DNA of 64,000 bases from Prosthecobacter sp. (GTDB taxonomy: Bacteria; Verrucomicrobiota; Verrucomicrobiia; Verrucomicrobiales; Verrucomicrobiaceae). Below are positions 43,237 through 52,054 of this stretch, piece by piece. Made by a program: the position numbers and the translations under genes. The DNA lies in contig JAFMIR010000003.1 in the NCBI GenBank assembly GCA_017853885.1, forward strand, positions 1 through 64,000. Direction: 5' to 3'. A model generated the notes under the pieces. The model saw nothing but the letters and a program-made list of their open reading frames with translations. It searched no databases and was not told the DNA's origin. Every line of letters starts with the position of its first letter. The first letter of the stretch is position 1.

Positions 43237-44019
43237 ATGAGCGTCTCTTGGATCAACGAACTCTTCGGTCAAACCCCGAACGCCTCCGAGCACGGCGGCC
43301 TCGTGGACCACATGCTCGGCTTTGTGCACTGGTTCATGCTCGCCCTCTTCATAGGTTGGAGTACGTACCTAGTTTTTGCTTTCACGAGGTTCCGCGCGGC
43401 ACGCAATGCGAAGGCCGACTACCATGGTGTGACAGGTCATACCACGACTCACATTGAGATTGGGGTCGTCATCGTCGAGGCCATCCTCCTTCTCGGCTTC
43501 GCCTTCCCTCTGTGGGCCCGTCAGGCCGACGAATATCCCGTTTCGCCCGACACCATCAAGATGCGTGCCCTTGGCGAAAAGTTCCTGTGGAACTTCCAGT
43601 ATCCCGGCAATGATACAGCACTGAGCACTTGGGATCTGCGCAATGTCAACGCCGCCGCAGGCAACACAACTGGTAAGGATTTGCACGACCCGAACGGCAA
43701 GGATGACTTCGTCAATCCCGGCACCATGAAGCTGCCCGTCGGCCGCCCCGTCATTGTCGATGTCGCTTCGAAGGACGTCATTCACAACCTCGCGCTCGTT
43801 CCGATGCGCGCCGCGCAGGATGCCACTCCTGGTGTCAAATCCCACATGTGGTTCAAGCCCGTCAAAGAAGGCACTTGGGACATCATCTGCGGCCAGCTCT
43901 GCGGCCCGGGCCATGCCCAGATGAAGGCCGTTCTCGAAGTCATGCCTGCCAAGGACTTCGAAGACTGGAGCAAGGAAATGTCCGCCAACGCCGCCAAGAA
44001 GGTCGCTGAAGCCAAGTAA
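43237..44019 (+). CDS. coxB: Cytochrome c oxidase subunit II (Cu_A)
   Basis: A 260-residue subunit II with two membrane helices (about 27-50 and 72-93) and a periplasmic cupredoxin domain carrying Cu_A: His183, Cys218, Cys222, His226 and Met229 (CGQLCGPGHAQM). There is no fused C-terminal cytochrome c domain, unlike many caa3 oxidases, so electrons must arrive from separate carriers. Unusually, coxB follows coxA, coxC and coxD rather than preceding them. Confidence 0.95.
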   Translation: MSVSWINELFGQTPNASEHGGLVDHMLGFVHWFMLALFIGWSTYLVFAFTRFRAARNAKADYHGVTGHTTTHIEIGVVIVEAILLLGFAFPLWARQADEYPVSPDTIKMRALGEKFLWNFQYPGNDTALSTWDLRNVNAAAGNTTGKDLHDPNGKDDFVNPGTMKLPVGRPVIVDVASKDVIHNLALVPMRAAQDATPGVKSHMWFKPVKEGTWDIICGQLCGPGHAQMKAVLEVMPAKDFEDWSKEMSANAAKKVAEAK

Positions 44020-44039
44020 GGGCATCCGGCGAGGTGGCC

Positions 44040-44110
44040 ATGACGAATGAAGAATGACCGAATGATGCGAAAGCTCCTCCGCGAGCCACTCTTCGGCATT
44101 CATTCGTCAT
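44040..44110. repeat. REP-like inverted repeat between coxB and ctaA
   Basis: A perfect 12-bp inverted repeat ATGACGAATGAA (44040-44051) and TTCATTCGTCAT (44099-44110) encloses about 47 bp containing further partial complementarity. Related half-sites (TTCGTCA) occur before coxC near 40986-41014. It resembles a small interspersed palindromic element and might also form an mRNA hairpin after coxB. Confidence 0.6.
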
Positions 44111-44140
44111 TCTGAATGCATCAGTTGTCATTCCTCCACC

Positions 44141-45223
44141 GTGTCCCGTTCCTTCCATCGCTACTCCCTCCTCACCCTCGCCGTCGGAGTGGTGTTGATT
44201 TGGTGGGGAGCTGCAGTCACCACCGAGGATGTCGGTCTCGCCGTACCTGACTGGCCCTTGTGCTTTGGCAAAATCAATCCCGAGGGCTGGTATCGGGTGC
44301 CCGCCTTGCTGCTGGAGCACGGACATCGTTGGATTGCCACCATCATCGGCTTTCTCGTGCTCGGGCAATACTTTTGGGCCATGGCGAAACACCGTCCGAA
44401 CATGGCCGAGGCCGCCATCATCCTCATCACTGGAGTCGGCTATCTGGTGCTTGTTTATATGGGCGTGCTCGCCGCAGCCGCCTTCATTCTCTTTATAGCC
44501 TTCAGCTGGCTCTTCATGTCCTGGTTCGGCCAAAAGTGGCATTTGCTTCGCGGTCTCACCACGCTTGCCCTCTTCCTTGTCATCCTGCAGGCCTCGCTCG
44601 GCGGCCTGCGAGTGCTGAAAATGTCCAACGTCTATGGCATCGTGCATGGCACGCTTGGTCAGCTCTTTTACTGCCTGCTCATCCTCATCGCGTTTGCCTC
44701 GTCTCGCACCTGGGAAGAAGGCCAGCTTCGCCTTAGTGCCTCTATCGCTCGCAAAGCCCGTTGGTGGTCGCTCACGTTGCTTCTTGTCGTCTTCACCCAG
44801 CTCGTGCTCGGGGCCACCCTGCGCCACACGCAGCGCACGCATCTGGCGGCCAGCGACATCCTCACCACGCAGGGCCATGCGATCCCTCCGAGCGTGCCCG
44901 CCGATGCCTTCGTGCTCTTCCTGCACAAATACTGGGGCTTTGGCACCGCCGCGCTCGTCATCTTCGTCGCCATCCAGGCGCATCGCTGGCTTGTCACCAT
45001 GCCTGGCCTTCGTTTCGTCCCCACCCTACTGCTCTATCTCCCCCCCATCCAGGTCAGTCTCGGCATCTTCGTCATCCTCACCGGCAAATCCTTCTGGATC
45101 ACCAACCTCCACGTCCTGACCGGACTCACCCTGCTCGCCCTCAGCTTCCTGCTCGCCGCCACCGTGTGGGGCAGCTACCTCCGCACGCCCGTCGAGACTG
45201 AAGAACCCCAGCCGCATGGATGA
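44141..45223 (+). CDS. ctaA: Haem A synthase (CtaA/COX15 family)
   Basis: CtaA oxidises the C8 methyl of haem O to make haem A, needed by the aa3 oxidase upstream. The 360-residue product (GTG start) has about eight membrane helices and the family His sites: LLEHGHRWIATIIG, IVHGTLGQLFY, FLHKYWGFG and TNLHVLTGL. The opening TTEDVGLAVPDWPLCFG is characteristic. A haem O synthase gene (ctaB) is not in this window. It overlaps the globin gene by 8 bp. Confidence 0.93.
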   Translation: MSRSFHRYSLLTLAVGVVLIWWGAAVTTEDVGLAVPDWPLCFGKINPEGWYRVPALLLEHGHRWIATIIGFLVLGQYFWAMAKHRPNMAEAAIILITGVGYLVLVYMGVLAAAAFILFIAFSWLFMSWFGQKWHLLRGLTTLALFLVILQASLGGLRVLKMSNVYGIVHGTLGQLFYCLLILIAFASSRTWEEGQLRLSASIARKARWWSLTLLLVVFTQLVLGATLRHTQRTHLAASDILTTQGHAIPPSVPADAFVLFLHKYWGFGTAALVIFVAIQAHRWLVTMPGLRFVPTLLLYLPPIQVSLGIFVILTGKSFWITNLHVLTGLTLLALSFLLAATVWGSYLRTPVETEEPQPHG

Positions 45224-45596
45224 GATCTCTACGCTTTGTGCCCGTGTCGGTGAGGACAAACTTCGCGCCATGGTCGCGGCGTTCTATCGCCGCGTGCGTG
45301 TCGATGATTTGATCGGCCCCATGTATCCAGCGGACGACTGGGGTGGAGCCGAGAAGCGGCTCGCCGATTTCATGATCTATCGTTTTGGCGGCCCGCAGAC
45401 CTACATCGAGGAACGCGGTCATCCGCGCCTTCGTGGCCGCCACATGCCCTTTCCCATCGACCTTGCTGCTCGGAACCGCTGGCTCGATCTGATGGGTTTC
45501 GCCATGCGTGAAGTCGAGATCCCGGAAGCTGAGGCTACACTCTTGGGGGCTTTCTTTGATCAAGTGGCGGATATGATGCGCAATCAGCCTAGTTGA
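45216..45596 (+). CDS. Truncated haemoglobin (group II, GlbO-like)
   Basis: A 126-residue 2-on-2 globin. Proximal His76 (GRHMPFPID), Tyr24 at B10 (AAFYRRVRVDDLIGPMYP) and Trp89 at G8 fit group II truncated haemoglobins, which bind O2 or NO tightly. It overlaps ctaA by 8 bp, so it is made together with the oxidase biogenesis protein. A role in oxygen delivery or NO protection of the terminal oxidase is an inference from context. Confidence 0.9.
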   Translation: MDEISTLCARVGEDKLRAMVAAFYRRVRVDDLIGPMYPADDWGGAEKRLADFMIYRFGGPQTYIEERGHPRLRGRHMPFPIDLAARNRWLDLMGFAMREVEIPEAEATLLGAFFDQVADMMRNQPS

Positions 45597-45625
45597 ACCG
45601 CGTTTTCCAGCCATTGCCAGCCGCC

Positions 45626-45649
45626 AATCGCAGCCTAGCATCTGCGATT
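45626..45649. promoter_or_regulatory. Perfect palindrome before the ArsR-methyltransferase gene
   Basis: AATCGCAG (45626-45633) and CTGCGATT (45642-45649) form a perfect 8-8-8 inverted repeat ending 14 bp before the next start codon. It is a candidate autoregulatory ArsR operator; it could alternatively be a terminator for the globin gene, but the following CTTGTTTCCCC is a poor T-tract. Confidence 0.5.
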
Positions 45650-45663
45650 CTTGTTTCCCCCAC

Positions 45664-46602
45664 ATGGCATCCCTCCTCAAATCATTCAGCCTCATCGCCG
45701 ACCCCACCCGGGTAAGGGTGTTGCTGCTGCTCCGGCAGGAGGAACTCAGCGTTGCCGAATTGCAGGAAATTCTCTCGTTGCCGCAGTCGAACATCTCCGC
45801 GCAGTTGGCCAAGCTGAAAGCCGCCGGTCTCGTGAACGACCGCCGAAGCGGCAAAAACCGCCTTTATCAACTCGAAGAGCCTGCTGCAAAAGATCGTGAG
45901 GTTCATGCCCACTTTCTGGCGCTTCTCGATGCCGCTGCTGCAGAGCTGCGTGAGACATCTAAAGACGCTACAGCGCTGCAAATCGCCCTGCGTAAACGTG
46001 CGGCCAATGCCAAGGCCTACTTTGACGCCTTAGCAGGCAAATTTGGCCGTCACTACATTCCAGGCCGCTCTTGGAAAGCACTCGGCGAGACGCTGCTGAA
46101 GCTCATGCCGCCACTTGTCATCGCGGATCTTGGTGCGGGAGAGGGCACGCTCTCACAGCTCCTCGCTCAGCGGGCGCAAAAGGTCATCGCTGTCGACAAC
46201 AGCGAAAAAATGGTCACTTACGGAGCTGAGCTAGCCCAGCGCCATGGGTTCACAAATCTCGAATACCGTCTCGGTGATCTCGAGCATCCACCAGTCGAGC
46301 CTGCGAGCGTGGACCTCGCTTTTCTTAGCCAAGCGTTGCATCACGCGCAGAATCCACAGGCCGCTTTGCGGGCTGCCGCCACCATTTTGAAACCCGGTGG
46401 GCGGATCGTTGTGCTGGACCTCTTGCAGCATCAGTTTGAAAAGGCGCGAGATCTTTATGCGGATGTTTGGCTCGGCTTCACTGAAGCCGATCTGCACGAG
46501 ATGCTCACTGCCGCAGGCTTTCATCGGATTGAGACCAGCATCGTCCACCGCGAGAGTCGCAGCCCGCATTTCCAGACGGTGCTTGCCATGGCGGAGAAGT
46601 GA
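45664..46602 (+). CDS. ArsR-type HTH regulator fused to an S-adenosylmethionine methyltransferase
   Basis: A 312-residue two-domain protein. Residues about 1-90 form an ArsR/SmtB winged helix (IADPTRVRVLLLLRQEELSVAELQE, LPQSNISAQLAKLKAAGLV). Residues about 145-300 are a class I methyltransferase with motif I VIADLGAGEGTLSQ, VDLAFLSQALHH and GGRIVVLDLL. I see no obvious ArsR metal-binding Cys cluster. Such fusions are known in several phyla and may sense SAM or a methylated product; the substrate is unknown. A palindrome lies just upstream. Confidence 0.88.
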   Translation: MASLLKSFSLIADPTRVRVLLLLRQEELSVAELQEILSLPQSNISAQLAKLKAAGLVNDRRSGKNRLYQLEEPAAKDREVHAHFLALLDAAAAELRETSKDATALQIALRKRAANAKAYFDALAGKFGRHYIPGRSWKALGETLLKLMPPLVIADLGAGEGTLSQLLAQRAQKVIAVDNSEKMVTYGAELAQRHGFTNLEYRLGDLEHPPVEPASVDLAFLSQALHHAQNPQAALRAAATILKPGGRIVVLDLLQHQFEKARDLYADVWLGFTEADLHEMLTAAGFHRIETSIVHRESRSPHFQTVLAMAEK

Positions 46603-46707
46603 AAAGCAGGAACTGATCTGCCTCCGACCATTGGCTCCTTGCCAAAGAGAGCCCCCCCCGTATTCTCGCGCGCCGTGTAAATCCCACCCCACGCATCTCA
46701 AACCCCA

Positions 46708-47646
46708 ATGACCCAGCTCGACCAGCTCAAGCAGCACACCGTCGTCGTCGCCGACACCGGCGATTTCGAGGCTATGAAGGCTTACAAGCCTCAGGACGCC
46801 ACCACGAATCCCTCTCTCATTCTTCAGGCCGCCTCAAAGCCGGAGTACAAAGCTATTTTCGACAAGGCCGTCGCAGATGGTCAATCCGGTGGCGTGGATG
46901 CCGTCATGGACAAGCTCGTCGTGGCCTTTGGCCTAGAAATCCTTAAAATCGTGCCTGGCCGTGTCTCCACGGAGGTCGATGCCCGATTGTCCTTCGACAT
47001 CCAGGGAAACGTCGAAAAAGCCCGCCAGATCATCGGCGCCTATGAGACCGCAGGCATTCCGCGCGAGCGGATCCTGATCAAAATCGCCTCTACCTGGGAA
47101 GGTATCAAGGCCGCCGAGGTGCTGCAAAAGGAAGGCATCAACTGCAATCTTACCCTGCTCTTCAGCCTCGCCCAGGCCGTCGCCTGCGCTGAGGGTGGCA
47201 TTAAGCTGATCTCTCCCTTCGTCGGCCGCATTCTCGACTGGCACAAAAAGAGCACCGGCAAAGACTTCTCCCCCGCGGAAGATCCCGGCGTGCAGTCCGT
47301 CACGCAGATCTACAACTACTACAAGCACTTCGGCTACAAGACCGAGGTCATGGGCGCGAGCTTTCGCAACAAGGGTGAGATCACCGAGCTGTGCGGCTGT
47401 GACCTTCTTACCATTAGTCCAAGTCTGCTCGGCGAGCTGGCGGCTAGCGAGGACGCCATTACGCCAAAGCTCAATGCTACCAGCGCAAAATCGCTCCTGA
47501 TCCAGCGCATTGGCAGCGATGAAAAAACCTTCCGTTGGCTCTTCAATGAGGACGCCATGGCTACCGAAAAGACCGCTGAAGGCATCCGCAACTTTGCCAA
47601 GGACATCGTGAAGCTCGAAACCTTGGTCAAAGATGCCCTAAGCTGA
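46708..47646 (+). CDS. tal: Transaldolase
   Basis: A 312-residue TalB-type transaldolase of the pentose phosphate pathway, exchanging a dihydroxyacetone unit between sugar phosphates. The active-site stretch [18 protein letters not shown] carries the Schiff-base lysine, and [25 protein letters not shown] near residue 15 holds the catalytic Asp. [14 protein letters not shown] is also typical. The length is normal. It is followed by a strong terminator. Confidence 0.95.
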   Translation: MTQLDQLKQHTVVVADTGDFEAMKAYKPQDATTNPSLILQAASKPEYKAIFDKAVADGQSGGVDAVMDKLVVAFGLEILKIVPGRVSTEVDARLSFDIQGNVEKARQIIGAYETAGIPRERILIKIASTWEGIKAAEVLQKEGINCNLTLLFSLAQAVACAEGGIKLISPFVGRILDWHKKSTGKDFSPAEDPGVQSVTQIYNYYKHFGYKTEVMGASFRNKGEITELCGCDLLTISPSLLGELAASEDAITPKLNATSAKSLLIQRIGSDEKTFRWLFNEDAMATEKTAEGIRNFAKDIVKLETLVKDALS

Positions 47647-47671
47647 TTTGGCGCTCGTGGTTTTTCGATTT

Positions 47672-47703
47672 AAAGGCGCGGCCGAAAGAAGGCCGCGCTT
47701 TTT
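47672..47703 (+). terminator. Strong intrinsic terminator after transaldolase
   Basis: A stem of up to 12 bp built on GGCGCGGCC/GGCCGCGC (arms about 47672-47683 and 47691-47702) with a 7-nt GAAAGAA loop and a T-run. The next 180 bp to terC contain no recognisable feature. Confidence 0.92.
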
Positions 47704-47883
47704 GAAGTGAGAAAGAACTTCTTGGTGAATGCCAATGGCTGAGCTCGTCTTAGCTAGGGCTGACCGTGCTGACTGCTGCTATCTGCCAGACGATTGTCCT
47801 GTTAGCTCCACTACTTTGCGTGTAATTCAGTCTGCAAACTGCTGGAAAGCAGTGCGCTTGGCGGCATAAATGCGATTTGTCGC

Positions 47884-48735
47884 ATGATTGCTGATTTACT
47901 CGCCGCCGCTGACCTCTGGATCAAGATTCAGGAAGCCCTTCCTGTCATTCTTTCCCTCGTCCTGATTGAAGGGCTGCTTTCGGTGGACAATGCGCTTGCG
48001 ATCGCGGCCATGGCCCGCCACTTGGATAACAAGCAGCGCCAGCTCGCCATGAACATCGGTTACATCGGCGCCTACGGTTTTCGTGTCGTGGCGCTTCTCG
48101 TGGCGAGCTGGATCATCGAGAACCACTGGATCATGCTTCTGGGCGCCCTCTACCTAGTTTGGCTGATGTGCGCTCATTTCGTCGGGCAGAAAGAGCAAGA
48201 AGAAGACGAAGGAGAGGCCGTGAATGTGCATCACCGAACCTTTGGCGCCACTATCGTGATGATTTCACTCATGGATTTGAGCCTGAGCGTGGACAATGTT
48301 GTGGCGGCCATCGCCTTGAGCCCTGATAAGCTCTGGCCGGTGTATGTTGGTGTCACCATCGGAATCGTCGCGCTGCGTCTTATTGCCGGTGTGGCGGTGA
48401 AGCTGATTGAAAAGTATCCAGTGCTCGAGCACACGGCCTTCATCCTCGTCGGCTACGTCGGCTTGTTGCTTTTGGCTGAGCTACAGTTCCCTGAGACTTT
48501 CCAACACATCTCACCGGCCCAACTCAAGATCTACAAATTCGGCGGCATTGTGCTTTTGACTTCACTGACCATCGCGTGGTCACAGGTCGGATGGCTGCAA
48601 AAGCTTCTCAAACCTTTCCTACAGCTCATTTTGATCCCGATGAATGTGCTCGCCACACTGATTGGCGCGGTGATTGTAGTCATCACCACGCCTTTCAAAG
48701 TCATATGGGCTATAATGGGAAAAAAACCCGCCTGA
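47884..48735 (+). CDS. TerC family integral membrane protein, second type
   Basis: A 283-residue, seven-to-eight-helix TerC/YjbE-type protein. Repeated acidic motifs EGLLSVDNALAIAAMARHL and MDLSLSVDNVVAAIAL define the family and may bind a divalent metal. It is clearly different in sequence from the TerC at 21970. Manganese export or metal homeostasis is the best guess. No recognisable riboswitch was seen in the preceding 180 bp. Confidence 0.87.
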   Translation: MIADLLAAADLWIKIQEALPVILSLVLIEGLLSVDNALAIAAMARHLDNKQRQLAMNIGYIGAYGFRVVALLVASWIIENHWIMLLGALYLVWLMCAHFVGQKEQEEDEGEAVNVHHRTFGATIVMISLMDLSLSVDNVVAAIALSPDKLWPVYVGVTIGIVALRLIAGVAVKLIEKYPVLEHTAFILVGYVGLLLLAELQFPETFQHISPAQLKIYKFGGIVLLTSLTIAWSQVGWLQKLLKPFLQLILIPMNVLATLIGAVIVVITTPFKVIWAIMGKKPA

Positions 48736-48816
48736 GGCTCAAGGCGTCCCTGAGACTACTAACGGCTTTCAGGTCACAGTTGTGGTAGTGGCGATGCATC
48801 AGACCAGTCCTCATGG

Positions 48817-49539
48817 CTACCATACGCCGAGCTTTTCGAGCTGCTTTGTGGCCACTCCCGCCCAGTCGCGATTCGCGGCAGGACTGGCAGGGCTGGGGTG
48901 CAGGATGCGGCCGGTTTTGAAGGATGCGTGCAGGATTTGTTTGGCCCGCATAGCACATGTCTCAGCATAGGCCCCGACGCCGATGACCCACTCGGGCTGC
49001 AAGGCGGTGATCACGGCTTGTAGATGGGCATCGCATGGCTCATTGAGTGCAGCGGCCTCAGCGGCAGGAAGCTTGTCTGGTGTAAAGTTTTTGCCACCAG
49101 CTTCAATGAAAACCAGCGGGCAGTAATTGGCCACGAAATGCGTTTGGAAGAAATGCTCAGCTGTGCCGAATCGGGCTGCGAAATGGCCCCAGAGACGTCT
49201 TCCACTGACTTCGGACTGTGGGCAGTCAAAGCCGAGCACAGGCCGCTTGGGATGTTCGCGCGGCGGTTTGCCCACCGGTTTGTGGATTTTCATCCAGTCA
49301 CGCACCGCGGCGATCTCGCCAAAAGGCACGCCCGTCTGAGTCATGCCAAAAGGCCCCGGATTCATGCCAACGAAGACGACTTTTTTGCGGCTGCTGCCAA
49401 AGCGGGAGAGGTACTCGGTGTGCGGGCTCCAAGCGTAGTCGAGCGGTTGATACACATAATCAACTGGAGGAGCGAAGGTCAGCGGGCGCAGAGCCTCGCG
49501 AAGCTCTGCGGCGGCTTGGATAAGCGGGTGGGCTGGCAT
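48817..49539 (-). CDS. SMUG1-type uracil-DNA glycosylase
   Basis: A 240-residue base-excision repair enzyme removing uracil (and oxidised pyrimidines) from DNA. Motif 1 VFVGMNPGPFGMTQTGVPFG and motif 2 ILHPSPASPAAN match the SMUG1 family (family 3 UDG), rare in bacteria but known in Verrucomicrobiota-type lineages. The ATG at 49539 is chosen because the longer frame to 49785 adds 82 residues of non-conserved, low-quality sequence and overlaps the divergent permease. Confidence 0.88.
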   Translation of the reverse strand: MPAHPLIQAAAELREALRPLTFAPPVDYVYQPLDYAWSPHTEYLSRFGSSRKKVVFVGMNPGPFGMTQTGVPFGEIAAVRDWMKIHKPVGKPPREHPKRPVLGFDCPQSEVSGRRLWGHFAARFGTAEHFFQTHFVANYCPLVFIEAGGKNFTPDKLPAAEAAALNEPCDAHLQAVITALQPEWVIGVGAYAETCAMRAKQILHASFKTGRILHPSPASPAANRDWAGVATKQLEKLGVW

Positions 49540-49632
49540 GCAGCTGCTTGTGGCTCGGGCGGCGGAGGTCGTCAACCGAGCCGGTGAGCCTTGACGCGTC
49601 CCGGCACATGGCCGAAGTGGCGCTTGCACGGT

Positions 49633-51357
49633 ATGAAATGGCTTCAAAGCGCACGAGCTGCCTGGCGGCGGGTGATTCATCTTCCCTATTTGGGAAGAAG
49701 TTCCTTTGTGACCGCTTTGGGCTTGCTGATCATGGCGATCTCGCAGGATTGGCATCGGACGCATCCGGATGAGGATGTGGATCAAGCGATCGAGATGGCC
49801 GCCCGCTCAAACCAGCCAGTGCCCCTAGGCATCCAGCGCCTTGCCCGCATCCTACCCTATTTGAATCTTTGGATTTTCATCGGTTCCGCTGTGCTGCTGC
49901 TGGTGCTGTGGCGGCGTTGGAGCCAACCGAAGCGCCTACAATTCCCGCTCACCGTGGCCGCCTTTTCCATCGCCGCCTGGGCCATTGCCAGTGAGTTGGT
50001 GGAGTACATCGCGCATGCGCAGATGACGGAGATGGGTGAACCGCCGGTGCAGGCCGCCTTTTACTTCAAGCAAGTGCTTTTGGCCTTGGCAATACTCTCG
50101 ATGCCGCTGGCACTGCGGTACTATTTAAAGTGTGGCATCTTGGAGCGCTACACACTGCGCTCCTTCGTCCAGCCGCTGGTTTTCTGCTTCATCTCCTTTA
50201 CCTCGTTGTGGATCATCGCGGACCTGCTTGACAACCTCAAAGACTTCCAAGAAGCGAAGTCGAAGCTCATGGATGTCCTAGGCTTTTACGCCGCGTTGTT
50301 GCCCTACATTTATGTGACGATCATACCGGTGGCTCTGCTGCTGGCCACGCTCTATTCACTCACGAAGATGAGCCGCGCGAACGAACTCATCTCCCTGCTC
50401 GGCACGGGCCAGAGCCTTGCTCGTGTGCTTCGCCCCATTTTTCTTGCCACGACCTATGTGGCATTTTTGAGTATGGTGGCGAATTACCACTGGGCGCCAC
50501 GTGCAGAACGAAATCGCAAGGCGGTGGTCCGAGCTCTCACGGAAAACGCCCCGGATTCCATCATGGCGGACTCGATTATGTTTCGGAATGAGCAGACACG
50601 CCGCACTTGGTATGTAGGAACTTTTCCTTTCTCACTACGCGATGGCCACCAGCGAATGCGTGGTGTGCAAATGCGTGAAGAGGCCGCCGATGGCAGCCCA
50701 TCGCGCACCATCTTGGCTGGCTCGGCCACATGGACGCCGCGTGGCGGTTGGCGTTTCTTTGATGGGAACGAAGTGCTCTACAAGGATGGTGATCCCGTGG
50801 GTACGCCGCCGTTTTCGCCAGACAGCCATGGACTGCCCGTTCTTGATGCGCCCCAGATTGAGGAGACCCCTTGGAGCCTCGTCAGCTATGCCTTAAAGGC
50901 GGACTTCATGGGCGTGCCGGAAATCTTGTCTTACTTGAAATCGCATCCGAAGGCTGCGGAAGACAAGCTCGCACCCTTTCACACGCACTTGTGGCATCGC
51001 TTCGCGCTGCCTTGGCAGGCACTCGCTGTCGTGCTCTTTGCCGTGCCGCTTGGCGTCGCCTACTCGAGGCGTGGCGCGGTAGGAGGCATCGCCGGCAGCA
51101 TCTTCGTGTTTTTCGTTTTCATGTTCGTCAACAATCTCTTTCTGAACCTTGGCAAAGGCGGTCACCTTCCTGGTTGGCTCACTGTGTGGATGCCTCACGT
51201 GCTCTTTGGCAGTCTGGGCCTTGTGCTCTTCTATTTCCGCGCCAACAACCGCGATCTGCCCAAGCCTCGACTTCTGCCCAAAAAGCGCAAAAGCACGCAA
51301 ATCGCACGCCCACGAAACCGCCAAGACGGCCCGCTGACCAAGGGGGCCGCTACTTGA
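49633..51357 (+). CDS. LptF/LptG (YjgP/YjgQ) family permease with extra N-terminal helices
   Basis: A 574-residue membrane protein. The C-terminal about 410 residues are LptF/G-like: LERYTLRSFVQPLVFCFISFTSLWIIADLLDN at about residue 165, ANELISLLGTGQSLARVL, a periplasmic jellyroll-like region, and LPWQALAVVLFAVPLGVAYSRRG. LptFG lift lipopolysaccharide out of the inner membrane with LptB. Unusually, about 130 N-terminal residues add three helices not found in E. coli LptF or LptG. No other lpt gene is adjacent. The ATG at 49633 replaces a TTG at 49591. Confidence 0.85.
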   Translation: MKWLQSARAAWRRVIHLPYLGRSSFVTALGLLIMAISQDWHRTHPDEDVDQAIEMAARSNQPVPLGIQRLARILPYLNLWIFIGSAVLLLVLWRRWSQPKRLQFPLTVAAFSIAAWAIASELVEYIAHAQMTEMGEPPVQAAFYFKQVLLALAILSMPLALRYYLKCGILERYTLRSFVQPLVFCFISFTSLWIIADLLDNLKDFQEAKSKLMDVLGFYAALLPYIYVTIIPVALLLATLYSLTKMSRANELISLLGTGQSLARVLRPIFLATTYVAFLSMVANYHWAPRAERNRKAVVRALTENAPDSIMADSIMFRNEQTRRTWYVGTFPFSLRDGHQRMRGVQMREEAADGSPSRTILAGSATWTPRGGWRFFDGNEVLYKDGDPVGTPPFSPDSHGLPVLDAPQIEETPWSLVSYALKADFMGVPEILSYLKSHPKAAEDKLAPFHTHLWHRFALPWQALAVVLFAVPLGVAYSRRGAVGGIAGSIFVFFVFMFVNNLFLNLGKGGHLPGWLTVWMPHVLFGSLGLVLFYFRANNRDLPKPRLLPKKRKSTQIARPRNRQDGPLTKGAAT

Positions 51358-51397
51358 AACTTGAAACCTTCCACTTGGAACTCATAGAGACAGCCTG

Positions 51398-52054
51398 ATG
51401 CAACAGAACTGGAACATCCGCAGCCGCGCCCATGCCTGCGCCGTCACTCAGCGCCCCTTCGAAGACGGCGATGTCTTCCATACCGCCATCTACTTTGATG
51501 CAGACCTCAACGAATATGCTCGACGCGACATTTGTGCGGAGGCTTGGCCAACGGAAAAGGAGGCTCGCAAGCCGATTGCGGCTTGGCGCACGCTCTACCA
51601 AAAAATCGAAGCCGAAGCAAAGCCCGAAATCGCCCCGAAAGCCAGCGCTCAAGAGTTGCTGCAGCGTTTCATTGAGGAAGGGGATCCGAAGACGGAGAAC
51701 GCCCGCTACATCTTAGCGCTCATGCTCGAGAGGAAACGCCAGCTTGTTCAAACCGCTGAAAAGGAAGTTGATGGGAACAAAATGCTCTTCTACGAAAACA
51801 AAAAGACCGGTGAGGTCTTCATTGTGCGCGACCCCGAACTGAAACTCGACGAAGTGGCCCAGATACAAGAAGATGTGGCCACCATTCTTGCGTTCGGCGG
51901 CCCTGCGGTGGAAGCGGCGAAGGTCGCCGGCGTCACGTTGACGGTTGATGGCATCGTGCCTGAAGCCTCGTCTGAACTGTCTGATACTTCCCAAACATCT
52001 GAAACATCTCCCAACCCCGAACCCACGACCACCGACGATGCTCATGCAAGCTGA
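51398..52054 (+). CDS. Conserved-looking cytoplasmic protein of unknown function
   Basis: A 218-residue soluble protein upstream of and overlapping pyrE by 11-17 bp, so probably co-translated with it. N-terminal AHACAVTQRPFEDGDVFHTAI and RRDICAEAW carry two spaced Cys, possibly a metal site; the middle is helical and charged; the C-terminus is a Ser/Thr/Pro-rich tail (SSELSDTSQTSETSPNPEP). I do not recognise the family. Confidence 0.72.
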   Translation: MQQNWNIRSRAHACAVTQRPFEDGDVFHTAIYFDADLNEYARRDICAEAWPTEKEARKPIAAWRTLYQKIEAEAKPEIAPKASAQELLQRFIEEGDPKTENARYILALMLERKRQLVQTAEKEVDGNKMLFYENKKTGEVFIVRDPELKLDEVAQIQEDVATILAFGGPAVEAAKVAGVTLTVDGIVPEASSELSDTSQTSETSPNPEPTTTDDAHAS

